Of a stretch of 35,767 nt of DNA, positions 16,510-26,574 are shown in pieces. The notes under the pieces were generated by a model, which worked only from the letters and a program-made list of their open reading frames with translations, searched no databases and was not told the DNA's origin. Positions within the stretch are counted from its first letter, which is position 1; the number at the start of each line of letters is the position of its first letter. This stretch comes from Prochlorococcus sp. AG-402-A21 (GTDB lineage Bacteria; Cyanobacteriota; Cyanobacteriia; PCC-6307; Cyanobiaceae), in the NCBI GenBank assembly GCA_003279655.1, contig QCHI01000014.1, forward strand, positions 1 through 35,767. Reading direction: 5' to 3'. A program made the position numbers and the translations under genes.

Positions 16510-17658
16510 GTGATCGGGTACATCTCCGACAATCTACTTATCCCGATCCTAGATTTTTTCTACGGATTAGTTCCAAGCTATGGATTAGCGATTGTCGCAC
16601 TAACCATTGTTATCCGCTTAGCACTTTTTCCTCTTAGCGCTGGATCCATTAGAAGCGCAAGAAGAATGAAGATAGCTCAACCTGTTATGCAAAAAAGACA
16701 AGCTGAGATCAAAAGCCGCTACGCAAGCAATCCTCAAAAACAACAGGAAGAATTGGGGAAATTAATGGGTGAATTCGGCAGCCCTCTAGCTGGTTGCCTC
16801 CCTCTACTTGTCCAAATGCCAATATTATTTGCTCTATTCGCAACTTTGAGAGGCTCACCTTTTGCTGATGTACCTTATCTTGTCAATATCAAAGTACTGC
16901 CATCTGATCAAATAGCAGCTGTAGAGCCAAAACCCTTCAAAACAGCCAAGCATTCCATTTTTATAACTGAAAAAAATCACTTTCCTGTTATTGCAAGCCT
17001 TCCAGGCGGAACAAAAATCGGCTCAGGTGATTCTGTTAAAATCAATTTGCAAACTTTGAGTGGAGATTCATACGTCAACGAATTACAGAAATACGAAAAC
17101 GGGTCGAAATTTTCTCCTTCTTGGAAGGTCACGAAAGGAGAAGATATTTTAAAAGTTTCATCTGATGGCACTGTAAATGCACTTAATCCAGGAGATGCAA
17201 CTGTAGAAGCGAAGATCCCAGGTTTAGCAGCTAAAAGCGGTTTCTTGTTTATAAAAGCATTAGGCAATGTTGGCTTTTATGTAGACGGAGCAATTCATTG
17301 GGATATTGCAATTCTAGTGGCAAGTTTCGGATTGACACTTGTCATTTCGCAGGTGCTCTCTGGAAGAGGAATGCCAGTAAACAAACAACAATCAACTGCT
17401 AATAAAATCACACCTGTAATGATTACTGGAATGTTTTTATTTTTCCCTTTACCTGCTGGTGTTTTGCTTTATATGGTCATTGCAAATATTTTTCAAGGAT
17501 TACAAACATTTCTGCTTAGTAGAGAATCCTTACCAGATAATTTACAAAAAATTCTTGACGATCAACTTAAACAGCAAGATAAGCCCGCTATTAATGTTGC
17601 TTCAGAAGTAATATCTGATTCCGATAGATTACCCTTTGAACCAAAAAGTAATAAATAA
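16510..17658 (+). CDS. yidC: Membrane protein insertase YidC/Oxa1/Alb3
   Basis: A 382-aa insertase that helps fold and insert membrane and thylakoid proteins. The conserved core is present: [20 protein letters not shown] with the groove Arg, [20 protein letters not shown] (cytoplasmic hairpin), [20 protein letters not shown], and later [20 protein letters not shown]. It starts with GTG at 16510. Between the second and third core helices sits an inserted exported domain (residues about 150-250) ending [20 protein letters not shown], which looks like a bacterial Ig (BIG2) repeat. The usual long N-terminal periplasmic domain of E. coli YidC is absent. Essential gene in most bacteria. Confidence 0.95.
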   Translation: MIGYISDNLLIPILDFFYGLVPSYGLAIVALTIVIRLALFPLSAGSIRSARRMKIAQPVMQKRQAEIKSRYASNPQKQQEELGKLMGEFGSPLAGCLPLLVQMPILFALFATLRGSPFADVPYLVNIKVLPSDQIAAVEPKPFKTAKHSIFITEKNHFPVIASLPGGTKIGSGDSVKINLQTLSGDSYVNELQKYENGSKFSPSWKVTKGEDILKVSSDGTVNALNPGDATVEAKIPGLAAKSGFLFIKALGNVGFYVDGAIHWDIAILVASFGLTLVISQVLSGRGMPVNKQQSTANKITPVMITGMFLFFPLPAGVLLYMVIANIFQGLQTFLLSRESLPDNLQKILDDQLKQQDKPAINVASEVISDSDRLPFEPKSNK

Positions 17659-17715
17659 TTCTAAGAACAACATATTATATAAATTCAGCCTCATCTAGAA
17701 TCAAATCTATAACTG

Positions 17716-19194
17716 ATGTCTAATTGGGAAGAACAACTTGATCTACTAATTCGATCTAGAACTCCTATTATTTGGATAAGGAGTAATGAAGAAGAAAGAG
17801 TTGAAACTCTTTTAAAAAATTCTACTAAAAGGCTTTCTCCAAGAAGACTTGCCACTTGGGATTACATCGATGGAATTAGCAATGTTCTTAATTCCAATAA
17901 TGTTGGTTCAAGGCAGCCAATGGCCGTACTTGAATGGCTTAAAAAACTAGATGAAAGTTCTCCGACTATCCTATTGTTAAAAGATTTTCACCATTTCTGT
18001 GAAGATCCAGGCATTCTAAGAATGCTAAAAAATTTAACTGTTAATCTTCGCTCAAAGCCTCATTCAATAATTATCAGTTCTGGATTATGGAGCCCCTCAA
18101 ATGATTTAGAGGAAGACCTAACGATTCTTGATCTTCCCTTACCCAAGGAAAAAGAAATCAAGACTCTTTTATCAAATATTGCTGAAGCTAGTAATTCTCA
18201 ACTTGACGAAAACGTTCTAAAGGAACTTACAAATGCATGTGGGGGACTAAGTGAATCAAGGATCCGTAAAGTAGCTGCTAGAGCTCTTGCTCAAAGAGGT
18301 CAAATTGGTAAAGAAGATTTAATAGAAGTGCTGGAAGAGAAACGCCAATCTATTGCTCGTAGCGAAGTACTGGAATATTGCAAAACAAATAAGTCGCCAA
18401 ATGATGTTGGTGGTTTACAAATACTGAAAGATTGGTTGAAGCAAAGGAAACAAGCCTTCTCCGAAGAAGCAAAAGATTTTGGATTGCCCTTACCTAAAGG
18501 GGTTTTGCTAGTTGGCCCTCAAGGGACAGGAAAAACTTTAGTAGCGAAAGCGATAGCAAATAGCTGGTCTATGCCTCTGTTAAGACTTGATGTAGGGAGA
18601 CTATTTGCTGGCTTAGTTGGAGCCAGTGAAGCACGAACAAGAGAAACCATTCAGCGTGCTGAAGCTATGGCACCTTGCATTTTATGGATTGACGAAATTG
18701 ACAAAGCTTTTGGCGGAGATGGAAGGAGTGATGGAGGCACGAGTCAAAGAGTGCTTGCAAATATTCTTACGTGGATGTCAGAGAAAACTTCCTCTGTTTT
18801 TCTTGTAGCCACTGCAAATGGAATAGATAAGCTTCCTGCTGAGCTACTGCGGAAGGGAAGATTTGATGAAATTTTCATGCTGGAATTACCCTCTAGAAAT
18901 GAAAGGCATAGCATTCTTGAACTTCATCTTCAGAAACGAAGACCCAATTTAAAAATTGATTTAAATGCTGCTGTAGATAGAACTGAGGGATTCTCTGGCG
19001 CAGAATTAGAACAATCCGTTATCGAGGCAATGTACTTTGCATTTGCAGAGAAAAGAGAGCTTCTTGAGGGTGATTTGATTCTCGCTACAAGTCAACTAGT
19101 TCCTCTTTCTAGAACTGCAAGAGAGCAACTTGAATCTCTAAGAGAATGGGCTTCTAGCGGAAGAGCAAGAGCTTCGTCTCCAAAACTTTTTTAG
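17716..19194 (+). CDS. Ycf46-like AAA+ ATPase
   Basis: A 492-aa AAA+ protein of the Ycf46 type. Residues 1-240 are the family-specific part (TPIIWIRSNEEERVETLLKN; LLKDFHHFCEDPGILRMLKN). The ATPase domain follows with Walker A GPQGTGKT (about residue 266), Walker B ILWIDEIDKAFGG, sensor 1 FLVATANG, the arginine-finger region ELLRKGRFDEIF and the small domain FSGAELEQSVIEAMYFAF. Ycf46 proteins are implicated in photosynthesis and inorganic carbon response in cyanobacteria; the substrate is not clear. It follows yidC by 57 bases and may be cotranscribed. Confidence 0.92.
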   Translation: MSNWEEQLDLLIRSRTPIIWIRSNEEERVETLLKNSTKRLSPRRLATWDYIDGISNVLNSNNVGSRQPMAVLEWLKKLDESSPTILLLKDFHHFCEDPGILRMLKNLTVNLRSKPHSIIISSGLWSPSNDLEEDLTILDLPLPKEKEIKTLLSNIAEASNSQLDENVLKELTNACGGLSESRIRKVAARALAQRGQIGKEDLIEVLEEKRQSIARSEVLEYCKTNKSPNDVGGLQILKDWLKQRKQAFSEEAKDFGLPLPKGVLLVGPQGTGKTLVAKAIANSWSMPLLRLDVGRLFAGLVGASEARTRETIQRAEAMAPCILWIDEIDKAFGGDGRSDGGTSQRVLANILTWMSEKTSSVFLVATANGIDKLPAELLRKGRFDEIFMLELPSRNERHSILELHLQKRRPNLKIDLNAAVDRTEGFSGAELEQSVIEAMYFAFAEKRELLEGDLILATSQLVPLSRTAREQLESLREWASSGRARASSPKLF

Positions 19195-19309
19195 AATTTT
19201 CCATTTATTTTTATTAATCAAAAAAGTCCTTGATTTAAAAGAAATTAACAAGCGTGATTATTTTAGGAACAATTAACGATTAGGCTGAAAGGAATTCCAT
19301 ATTTAGATA

Positions 19310-20590
19310 GTGATAGACCAGAGACTGCTAAGAGAAAATCCTAATTTAATTTCGGAAGGGCTTAAATCAAGAGGAATGGATGTTGATTTAGGACCTCTTC
19401 AAAAATTCTGCAAAGATCTTAAAGAGCTTGAAGAAAAAAGAAATTCTCTACAAGCTCAGGGGAATTCAATTGGCAAAGAGGTTGGGCAAAAGATAAAACA
19501 AGGACTTTCTCAAGACTCTGAGGAGATTTCAAATCTTCGCATTAAGGGCAATCAAATCAAAAAACAAGTAGGGATTATTGAAGAGGAAGAAAAATCGATT
19601 TCAAATAAATTAAATGATCAAATCCTTTGCTTACCTAACCTTCCAGAAAAGGATTGTATTAAAGGTAACAATGAAAAAGATAACAAGGAAATAAGAAGAT
19701 GGGGCGAACCTATTTCAAAAAATAGTTTAAAAGAGCATTGGGAAATTGCTAATCAATTAAACCTCTGGGATAGTGAGAGATCTTCTGTAATAGCAAAAAG
19801 TCGATTTGTAACCCTTTTCAAACAAGCTGCAAAACTTGAGAGATCACTTATTAATTTCATGCTTGATTTACATGTTAATAAAGGATATCTAGAAGTTCTT
19901 CCTCCAGCCCTTATAAACACAGCTAGTCTTACTGGTTCTGGACAGCTACCAAAATTTGCAGAAGAAAGTTTTCGATGTGCTGATGATGATTTATGGCTTA
20001 CTCCGACTGCTGAAGTTCCAATAACTTCGCTCCATCGTGGCGAGATCATACCCAAAGATTTACTGCCATTAAAATATGTAGCTTATAGCCCCTGTTTCAG
20101 AAGAGAAGCGGGTAGTTACGGTAGGGATACTAGAGGTCTAATCAGACTTCATCAATTCAATAAAGTTGAACTATATTGGTTCTCTACTCCAGAAAAGTCT
20201 AAAGAAGCACTAGAAGAAATCACATCTGATGCAGAATCAGTGTTGCAAGCACTTGAACTCCCTTATCGTGTAATTCAACTTTGCACTGGAGACTTAGGCT
20301 TCTCAGCGAAAAAAACTTATGATTTGGAGGTTTGGCTTCCAGGTGCAAATACTTTTAGAGAAATATCTAGTTGCAGTAATTGTGGAGACTTTCAAGCTAG
20401 ACGTTCTTCAATACGAACAAAAGATAACAATAGAAAAAATATACTTTTGCATACCTTAAATGGAAGTGGATTGGCTATAGGTCGCACTATGGCTGCGATT
20501 TTGGAAAATGGTCAACAATCTGATGGAAGTATCAATTTGCCAAAAGCCTTAATACCTTACTTCGGTTCGAACAAATTACAGCCAGAATAA
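19310..20590 (+). CDS. serS: Seryl-tRNA synthetase
   Basis: A 426-aa class II synthetase that charges tRNA-Ser. The N-terminal coiled-coil arm (residues about 30-105, KELEEKRNSLQAQGNSIGKE) grips the tRNA. Motif 2 is FRREAGSYGRDTRGLIRLHQ and motif 3 is NGSGLAIGRTMAAILEN. TAEVPITSLHRGEII carries the Ser-binding TxE. It starts with GTG 19310 (MIDQRLLRENP); AAGGA lies about 20 bases upstream. The next gene, rseP, begins 19 bases after the stop. Confidence 0.98.
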   Translation: MIDQRLLRENPNLISEGLKSRGMDVDLGPLQKFCKDLKELEEKRNSLQAQGNSIGKEVGQKIKQGLSQDSEEISNLRIKGNQIKKQVGIIEEEEKSISNKLNDQILCLPNLPEKDCIKGNNEKDNKEIRRWGEPISKNSLKEHWEIANQLNLWDSERSSVIAKSRFVTLFKQAAKLERSLINFMLDLHVNKGYLEVLPPALINTASLTGSGQLPKFAEESFRCADDDLWLTPTAEVPITSLHRGEIIPKDLLPLKYVAYSPCFRREAGSYGRDTRGLIRLHQFNKVELYWFSTPEKSKEALEEITSDAESVLQALELPYRVIQLCTGDLGFSAKKTYDLEVWLPGANTFREISSCSNCGDFQARRSSIRTKDNNRKNILLHTLNGSGLAIGRTMAAILENGQQSDGSINLPKALIPYFGSNKLQPE

Positions 20591-20609
20591 CTCAATCAAA
20601 ATCTAATTA

Positions 20610-21692
20610 ATGAACGTTCTTTTATCTATAGCTGTACTTGGCCTTCTGATTTTTTTTCATGAGTCTGGTCATTTTTTAGCAGCGGTGCTTCAAAAAATTA
20701 AAGTTAGTGGTTTTTCAATTGGTTTTGGACCAGCTCTTTTAAAAAAGGAAATAAATGGAATTACTTATTCACTTAGATCTCTTCCTTTAGGGGGCTTCGT
20801 TTCCTTCCCTGATGAAGAGACTGATTCACTAGTTCAACCCAATGACCCAGACCTTTTAAAGAATAGACCAATCCACCAAAGAGCAATAGTTATTTCAGCG
20901 GGCGTAATAGCAAATTTATTACTTGCTTGGATCGTACTTATTGGTCAAGCAAGCTTTGTTGGAATTCCTAATCAACCTGAGCCAGGAGTGATAATAATGG
21001 GAATCCAGCCAGATGAGCCTGCATTTAATTCGGGATTAGTTACTGGAGATCGAATAATGAGCGTAAACGGTCAAAAATTAGGCAGCGGTAAAGAAGGGAT
21101 TTTAAATTTAGTCAATATCATTCAAAAATCATCTGGCGAAGAATTACTTTTTGAGAGAATTAATGAAGAAGGAAGCGAGACGGTTTCTATAATCCCTGCT
21201 GAAAACGAGGGAAATGGAAGGATAGGAGCTCAATTGCAACCAAATCTTCCAAATGAAGTATCTAAAGCAAAGAACATTGCAGAAATAGTTAATAGTTCTA
21301 ATTCACAATTTTATGAATTACTAAGTCGTACAGTTATTGGTTATAAAAGTTTGATTACTAATTTTTCTTCAACCGCTCAGCAGTTAAGTGGACCAGTAAA
21401 AATTGTTGAAATTGGTGCTCAGCTTTCAGAGCAAGGCGGCTCAGGTCTTGTACTATTTTCTGCTTTGGTTTCTATTAATCTTGCAGTTCTTAACTCGTTA
21501 CCGTTGCCGCTCCTAGATGGAGGTCAACTTGTTCTTCTAATCCTAGAAAGTATTCGTGGGAAGCCAGTTCCTGAAAAAATTCAATTAGCTTTTATGCAAT
21601 CTGGATTTGTTTTACTTGTAGGGCTAAGTGTTGTTTTGATAATTCGTGATACAACTCAGCTTTCTTTAGTTCAACAGTTTGTTCACAGGTAA
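20610..21692 (+). CDS. rseP: Site-2 type membrane zinc protease RseP
   Basis: A 360-aa intramembrane metalloprotease. The zinc-binding HExxH is HESGH at residues 17-21 in the first helix (LLIFFHESGHFLAAVLQ). The third ligand lies in LPLPLLDGGQLVLL near residue 305. A single PDZ-like domain (GIQPDEPAFNSGLVTGDRIM) sits between. FSIGFGPALLKKEINGITYS and LRSLPLGGFVSFPDE are also family sequences. In cyanobacteria such proteases release membrane-bound regulators; the substrate here is unknown. Probably cotranscribed with serS. Confidence 0.95.
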   Translation: MNVLLSIAVLGLLIFFHESGHFLAAVLQKIKVSGFSIGFGPALLKKEINGITYSLRSLPLGGFVSFPDEETDSLVQPNDPDLLKNRPIHQRAIVISAGVIANLLLAWIVLIGQASFVGIPNQPEPGVIIMGIQPDEPAFNSGLVTGDRIMSVNGQKLGSGKEGILNLVNIIQKSSGEELLFERINEEGSETVSIIPAENEGNGRIGAQLQPNLPNEVSKAKNIAEIVNSSNSQFYELLSRTVIGYKSLITNFSSTAQQLSGPVKIVEIGAQLSEQGGSGLVLFSALVSINLAVLNSLPLPLLDGGQLVLLILESIRGKPVPEKIQLAFMQSGFVLLVGLSVVLIIRDTTQLSLVQQFVHR

Positions 21693-21817
21693 TAACCATT
21701 ATATTATGGATTATTTAAAGTTAAAAAAAATATTTTGAAAATAAATTTCCTGCAATTTCTTAAAACAATCAGATAAGGAGTTAATATGATACTCAAATGA
21801 GATGATTAAGCCCCTTA

Positions 21818-22120
21818 ATGGCCAAAAAGTCAATGATAGCGCGTGATGTAAAGCGCAAAAAACTTGTAGAAAGATACGCAGCGAAGCGTAAAACTCTTAT
21901 TGATGCTTTCAAGTCTGCAAAAGATCCTATGGAGAGGCTAGAAATCCATCGAAAGATTCAAGCTTTGCCTAGAAATTGTGCTCCAAATAGAATTAGAAAC
22001 CGTTGTTGGGCGACGGGTAAACCAAGAGGAGTGTACAGAGATTTTGGTCTATGCAGAAATCAACTTAGATCAAGAGCTCACAACGGAGAATTGCCTGGAG
22101 TAGTAAAATCAAGTTGGTAA
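21818..22120 (+). CDS. rpsN: 30S ribosomal protein S14
   Basis: A 100-aa protein of the long, zinc-free S14 type. [20 protein letters not shown] starts it, and [20 protein letters not shown] followed by [18 protein letters not shown] ends it. The CxxC pairs of zinc-binding S14 are not present. It has its own leader and a strong terminator at 22147-22180, so it is likely a single-gene unit between rseP and pnp. Confidence 0.98.
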   Translation: MAKKSMIARDVKRKKLVERYAAKRKTLIDAFKSAKDPMERLEIHRKIQALPRNCAPNRIRNRCWATGKPRGVYRDFGLCRNQLRSRAHNGELPGVVKSSW

Positions 22121-22146
22121 AAACTAACAGTAAATTCATTTATACC

Positions 22147-22180
22147 AAAAAGTGGGAAAGTTTATCTCTCACTTTTTTTT
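22147..22180 (+). terminator. Intrinsic terminator of rpsN
   Basis: Arms AAAAAGTGGGA and TCTCACTTTTT (one G-T pair) around a 9-base loop, followed by T to 22180. It starts 26 bases beyond the rpsN stop. Confidence 0.85.
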
Positions 22181-22210
22181 AGTTTTATAGTTTCAGTAAT
22201 TGTGGTAAAT

Positions 22211-22226
22211 GTTTCCTCTAGGAAAC
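22211..22226. promoter_or_regulatory. Perfect stem in the pnp leader region
   Basis: GTTTCCT and AGGAAAC form a seven-base inverted repeat separated by CT, 75 bases before the pnp start. It may be an operator or an RNA stem. PNPase genes are often autocontrolled through leader stems in other bacteria, so the site is a candidate regulatory element, without direct support. Confidence 0.3.
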
Positions 22227-22301
22227 AAATCTATCGAGATTTTTACTCAATTAGTCCCATTAAGTGTAAGAATGTCTAAAGACAAAAAGCTATAAAGTCA
22301 C

Positions 22302-24470
22302 GTGCAAGGTCAGACAAAATCCGTTTCCTTCGATGGTAGAGAGATAAAGCTCACTACAGGGAGATTTGCTCCACAGGCTGGTGGTTCAGTAATGATTGAG
22401 TGTGGAGATACCTCCGTTCTCGTAACAGCAACAAGATCAACAGGACGAGAGGGGGTTGATTTCCTACCTTTAATGTGTGATTACGAAGAAAGGTTATATG
22501 CAGCAGGAAGAATTCCAGGAAGTTTTATGCGTCGGGAAGGTCGCCCTCCTGAAAGAGCGACTTTGATCTCAAGACTTATTGATCGTCCGATGAGACCTCT
22601 TTTCCCTGGTTGGATGAGAGACGATATACAGATAGTTGCAACATGTCTCTCTTTAGATGAAAGAGTTCCAGCAGACGTTTTAGCAGTAACTGGAGCCTCA
22701 ATGGCAACATTAATGGCAGGTATTCCTTTCCAAGGACCTATGGCTGCTGTTCGCGTTGGACTCTTAGGAGATGACTTTGTACTTAATCCAAGTTATCGAG
22801 AAATCGAAAGAGGTGATCTTGACCTTGTAGTTGCTGGGACTCCAGATGGAGTAGTAATGGTTGAAGCAGGAGCCAATCAACTTTCAGAACAAGACGTTAT
22901 TGAAGCTATTGATTTTGGTTACGAAGCCATAACTGAATTAATCAATGCTCAAAAAGAAGTTTTAAAAGAATCAGGCATCAAGCAAGAGATCCCTGAAGCC
23001 CCTCAAATTGATGACACAATATCAAATTATTTAGATAAAAATTGTACAAAATCAATTAGTGAAGTCCTTAAGAAATTTGATCAAACAAAAGAAGAGAGAG
23101 ACAATAAGATTGAAGAAATAAAAATAAATATTTCTTCAAAAATAGATGGTCTAAAAGATGATAATGCTGTAAAAAAATCTCTCACGTTAAATAATAAACT
23201 ATTGGAAAATAGTTATAAAGCTTTAACCAAAAAGTTAATGAGAGATCAAATAATTAAAGAAGGGAAAAGGGTCGACGGAAGAGAATTAAATGAAGTAAGA
23301 GCCATTGATGCAGATGCTGCAGTTTTACCTAATAGAGTCCATGGATCAGCTTTATTTCAAAGAGGTTTAACTCAAGTACTTTCTACTGCAACATTGGGAA
23401 CCCCAAGCGATGCACAAGAAATGGATGATTTAAATCCAAATACCGACAAGACCTATATTCATCATTACAACTTCCCACCTTATTCAGTAGGAGAAACTCG
23501 GCCAATGAGAACTCCTGGCAGAAGAGAAGTTGGGCATGGAGCTTTAGCAGAAAGGGCTTTAATTCCTGTGCTCCCAGCAAAAGATACTTTCCCTTATGTT
23601 TTAAGAGTAGTAAGTGAAGTCTTGAGTTCAAACGGCTCTACTTCGATGGCTTCAGTCTGTGGAAGTACCCTTGCACTAATGGACGCTGGAGTCCCGTTAA
23701 AAGCTCCTGTCGGTGGAGCAGCTATGGGACTAATTAAAGAAGGTAAAGAAGTAAGGATATTAACTGATATTCAAGGAATAGAAGATTTTCTTGGAGATAT
23801 GGATTTCAAAGTTGCAGGGACAGAGAAAGGAATTACAGCCTTGCAAATGGATATGAAGATAACTGGACTTCCTATTGAAACTATTGGAGAAGCTATCAAT
23901 CAAGCACTTCCTGCAAGAACCCACATATTAGGAAAAATGCTAGAGGCAATTGAAACACCAAAAGAAAATCTATCTCCGCATGCTCCAAGGCTATTAAGTT
24001 TTAGAATAGATCCAGAGCTAATAGGAACTGTAATTGGTCCTGGAGGAAGAACAATAAAAGGAATCACAGAAAGAACTAACACAAAAATCGATATAGAAGA
24101 TGGAGGGATCGTCACTATCGCATCCCATGATGGTGCAGCTGCAGAAGAAGCTCAGAGAATCATTGAAGGTTTAACAAGAAAAGTACATGAGGGAGAAATC
24201 TTCTCTGGTTCCATCACTAGAATCATTCCAATTGGTGCTTTTGTTGAAATCCTTCCTGGCAAAGAAGGTATGATACATATTTCACAATTATCTGAAGCAA
24301 GAGTTGAAAAAGTTGAAGATGTTGTAAAAGTTGGAGACCAAGTCACTGTGAGGGTAAGAGAAATAGATAATCGTGGACGTATTAATCTAACTTTGAGAGG
24401 AGTATCTCAAAATGGTGGAATGAATAACTACCCTGAACCAACTCCTACTCCTGTCGCCCCTCTTACTTAA
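22302..24470 (+). CDS. pnp: Polynucleotide phosphorylase
   Basis: A 722-aa 3'-to-5' exoribonuclease and polymerase. Domains in order: RNase PH-like 1 (residues 1-220; [20 protein letters not shown]), an alpha-helical linker (about 225-310, shorter and Lys-rich), catalytic RNase PH-like 2 (about 320-540; [20 protein letters not shown] and [18 protein letters not shown] with the catalytic Asp residues), KH ([19 protein letters not shown]) and S1 ([20 protein letters not shown]). The start is GTG 22302 ([12 protein letters not shown]). Full length for the family. In cyanobacteria it also adds heteropolymeric tails to RNA. Confidence 0.98.
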   Translation: MQGQTKSVSFDGREIKLTTGRFAPQAGGSVMIECGDTSVLVTATRSTGREGVDFLPLMCDYEERLYAAGRIPGSFMRREGRPPERATLISRLIDRPMRPLFPGWMRDDIQIVATCLSLDERVPADVLAVTGASMATLMAGIPFQGPMAAVRVGLLGDDFVLNPSYREIERGDLDLVVAGTPDGVVMVEAGANQLSEQDVIEAIDFGYEAITELINAQKEVLKESGIKQEIPEAPQIDDTISNYLDKNCTKSISEVLKKFDQTKEERDNKIEEIKINISSKIDGLKDDNAVKKSLTLNNKLLENSYKALTKKLMRDQIIKEGKRVDGRELNEVRAIDADAAVLPNRVHGSALFQRGLTQVLSTATLGTPSDAQEMDDLNPNTDKTYIHHYNFPPYSVGETRPMRTPGRREVGHGALAERALIPVLPAKDTFPYVLRVVSEVLSSNGSTSMASVCGSTLALMDAGVPLKAPVGGAAMGLIKEGKEVRILTDIQGIEDFLGDMDFKVAGTEKGITALQMDMKITGLPIETIGEAINQALPARTHILGKMLEAIETPKENLSPHAPRLLSFRIDPELIGTVIGPGGRTIKGITERTNTKIDIEDGGIVTIASHDGAAAEEAQRIIEGLTRKVHEGEIFSGSITRIIPIGAFVEILPGKEGMIHISQLSEARVEKVEDVVKVGDQVTVRVREIDNRGRINLTLRGVSQNGGMNNYPEPTPTPVAPLT

Positions 24471-24473
24471 TGA

Positions 24474-25388
24474 TTAGACTAAATATTTAGGTTCCTCCAT
24501 AGAGAAAAACTCCATAGCTTTTAGGCAAATCTCGTGATGAGATATCCCATGGCTTGCTATTAAACAACCAGACTGAGCATAGTTCATTTGTTGATAAATC
24601 AAATTTGTTCCATCTGCATGAGTAAACATTCCACCAGCCGCCTCAATAAGTGCATGTGGAGCAGCCATATCCCAATCCTTTGGAGAAGTTTTTCCAGATA
24701 GAGAGATATAAACATCTGCTTCTCCTCTCAAAATTGAAGCAACTTTGCAACCGACACTGCCAATTTTTTTTGTCTCTGCAAAGGACAAAGTTGATAAAAG
24801 TTTTTGAAGTTTTGCTTGTTGATGATTTTTACTTGAAACTAGAACCAATTTCGAGATATCTTTTCTCTCGCTAAAAGAAAAGTGGTTTTTAGAACCATCA
24901 CGATTTTCAAACCATGCGCCAATTCCAATAATTCCAAACCATAATTCATTTTTTTCAGGAATCAAAACTATCCCAATTTTAGGCTTTTGTTTGTACGCCA
25001 ATGCAATATGAACTGCGTAGTTTTCAGATCCATTAAGAAAATCCTTTGTACCATCAAGTGGATCCAGAATCCAGCACCAATCTTTTTTATGGTTCTCTCT
25101 CTGAAAAGTTTTTTCCTTCGAAGTTTCTTCACTTAAGATATCCCATTCTTTAAAAGTGAGATTATTCTTCAATCCAGAGATCAATAATTCATTTACTGCT
25201 ATGTCAGCTGCTGAAACTGGACCATCTCCTCCTTCTTCTACAGTTAAAGATTTTGAGAAGCCATAAGGAGGCTCTTCACCTCTCGCATAAGCCATCAAAA
25301 CATCAGCGGAAGCCCAGCTAAGCTTTCTAAGCTCATCCAATAAAGTCGATAATTCGACTTTCTCTGGAACAACAAGATCAATTGACAT
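24474..25388 (-). CDS. cysQ: 3'(2'),5'-bisphosphate nucleotidase (inositol monophosphatase superfamily)
   Basis: A 304-aa Mg-dependent phosphatase that removes a phosphate from adenosine 3',5'-bisphosphate, a by-product of sulfate assimilation. The metal-binding motifs are present: ILSEETS (Glu of motif 1), WILDPLDGTKDFLNGSENYA (DPLDGT) and KDWDMAAPHALIEAAGGMFT (WDMAAP). It begins with ATG 25388 and its stop lies only 3 bases from the convergent pnp stop. Its start codon is one base from that of the divergent rsmI gene, so each promoter must lie inside the other's coding sequence. The exact substrate could also be another sugar phosphate. Confidence 0.9.
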   Translation of the reverse strand: MSIDLVVPEKVELSTLLDELRKLSWASADVLMAYARGEEPPYGFSKSLTVEEGGDGPVSAADIAVNELLISGLKNNLTFKEWDILSEETSKEKTFQRENHKKDWCWILDPLDGTKDFLNGSENYAVHIALAYKQKPKIGIVLIPEKNELWFGIIGIGAWFENRDGSKNHFSFSERKDISKLVLVSSKNHQQAKLQKLLSTLSFAETKKIGSVGCKVASILRGEADVYISLSGKTSPKDWDMAAPHALIEAAGGMFTHADGTNLIYQQMNYAQSGCLIASHGISHHEICLKAMEFFSMEEPKYLV

Positions 25389-25389
25389 A

Positions 25390-26277
25390 ATGGAATTAAT
25401 TGATGATCATCAGCCTCAACAAGAAAGATCAGAACCTTGTCCAGGAACTCTCTACATCGTGGGGACGCCAATAGGGAACTTAGGTGATTTATCTCCAAGA
25501 GCAATATCCATTCTCAAGAATGTATCACTTATTGCCTGTGAGGATACTCGTAGAAGTGGACAATTATTGAAAATAATAAAATCCAAAGTACCACTCCTTA
25601 GCTATCACAAACACAATTTCAAAAGCCGTCAATCTCAATTATTGGAAATTCTAGAAAGTAATGGAAGTCTTGCTTTAATAAGTGATGCTGGTTTACCAGG
25701 GATAAATGATCCAGGCCAAGAACTAGTTCATGCTGCTAGATCCAATACTTATGAAGTAATTTGCATACCTGGCCCTTGCGCTGCAACTACAGCATTAGTA
25801 ATCAGTGGCTTACCCTCAGAAAGATTTTGCTTTGAAGGATTTCTGCCAAAAAAACAAAGTATTAGGAAGAAACGTTTGGAAGATATTTCTCAAGAACAAA
25901 GAACGACAGTAATATATGAATCACCGCATCAATTAATAAAACTCTTAGAAGATCTATCTGTTTCTTGCGGAAAAGAACGCCCTATTCAAATAGCAAGAGA
26001 ACTTACAAAAAGATATGAAGAGTCGATAGGAAGAACGATTGGGGAGGTACTAAATTATTTTATTACTAACAAGCCAAAAGGCGAATTTACAATAGTTCTT
26101 GGAGGAAACAATAATAAGCAAAAGAAAAAAATAAGTGAATCAGAAGCATTAAATAAACTCAATAGATTAATCAATCAAGGAGAAAAATCTAATATTGCAG
26201 CTAAAAAAGTCTCTGAAGAAACAGGTTATGAAAAAAAATGGCTTTATTCCAAATTACATAAGAGGCTTGACAAATAA
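25390..26277 (+). CDS. rsmI: 16S rRNA (cytidine1402-2'-O)-methyltransferase
   Basis: A 295-aa SAM-dependent enzyme that methylates the ribose of C1402 in 16S rRNA. Signature sequences: GTLYIVGTPIGNLGDLSPRA, ACEDTRRSGQLL, YHKHNFKSR, SDAGLPGINDPGQELV and PGPCAATTALVISGLP, all typical of the tetrapyrrole methylase-fold RsmI family. Length is normal. The start at 25390 is one base from the divergent cysQ start. No alternative ATG lies before the core. Confidence 0.96.
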   Translation: MELIDDHQPQQERSEPCPGTLYIVGTPIGNLGDLSPRAISILKNVSLIACEDTRRSGQLLKIIKSKVPLLSYHKHNFKSRQSQLLEILESNGSLALISDAGLPGINDPGQELVHAARSNTYEVICIPGPCAATTALVISGLPSERFCFEGFLPKKQSIRKKRLEDISQEQRTTVIYESPHQLIKLLEDLSVSCGKERPIQIARELTKRYEESIGRTIGEVLNYFITNKPKGEFTIVLGGNNNKQKKKISESEALNKLNRLINQGEKSNIAAKKVSEETGYEKKWLYSKLHKRLDK

Positions 26278-26331
26278 ACTTTTTCAATCAAAGCTAATTA
26301 AAAGATTAATTTAAATTAGAAAAATTCTAAA

Positions 26332-26562
26332 ATGTTTCTTAGATTCCAGCTTTTAACTCTAAATATTACTAGCGCATTATTACTGATTATTTTTCTTTGC
26401 CTGGGATCTCAAAATCTAGGGGAGAAGTATAGTTTAGATTTTCAAATTAATAAAACTGTCGCTCTTCCAATTGGTTTCATAATTGGTACATCATTCACTT
26501 TAGGATTAATGTCTGGAGGTCTAACTTCAGTATTAATGATTAACAATAATGATAAAAATTAA
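26332..26562 (+). CDS. Two-span small membrane protein (LapA/DUF1049-like layout)
   Basis: A 76-aa protein with two helices (about residues 9-26, LNITSALLLIIFLCLG; and 43-68, TVALPIGFIIGTSFTLGLMS), separated by SQNLGEKYSLDFQINK. The layout of two helices with a short polar loop and a Gly-rich second helix resembles the LapA/DUF1049 family, but the match is not decisive. It follows rsmI by 54 bases and may be transcribed with it. Confidence 0.6.
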   Translation: MFLRFQLLTLNITSALLLIIFLCLGSQNLGEKYSLDFQINKTVALPIGFIIGTSFTLGLMSGGLTSVLMINNNDKN

Positions 26563-26574
26563 CTTTTAGAATAA

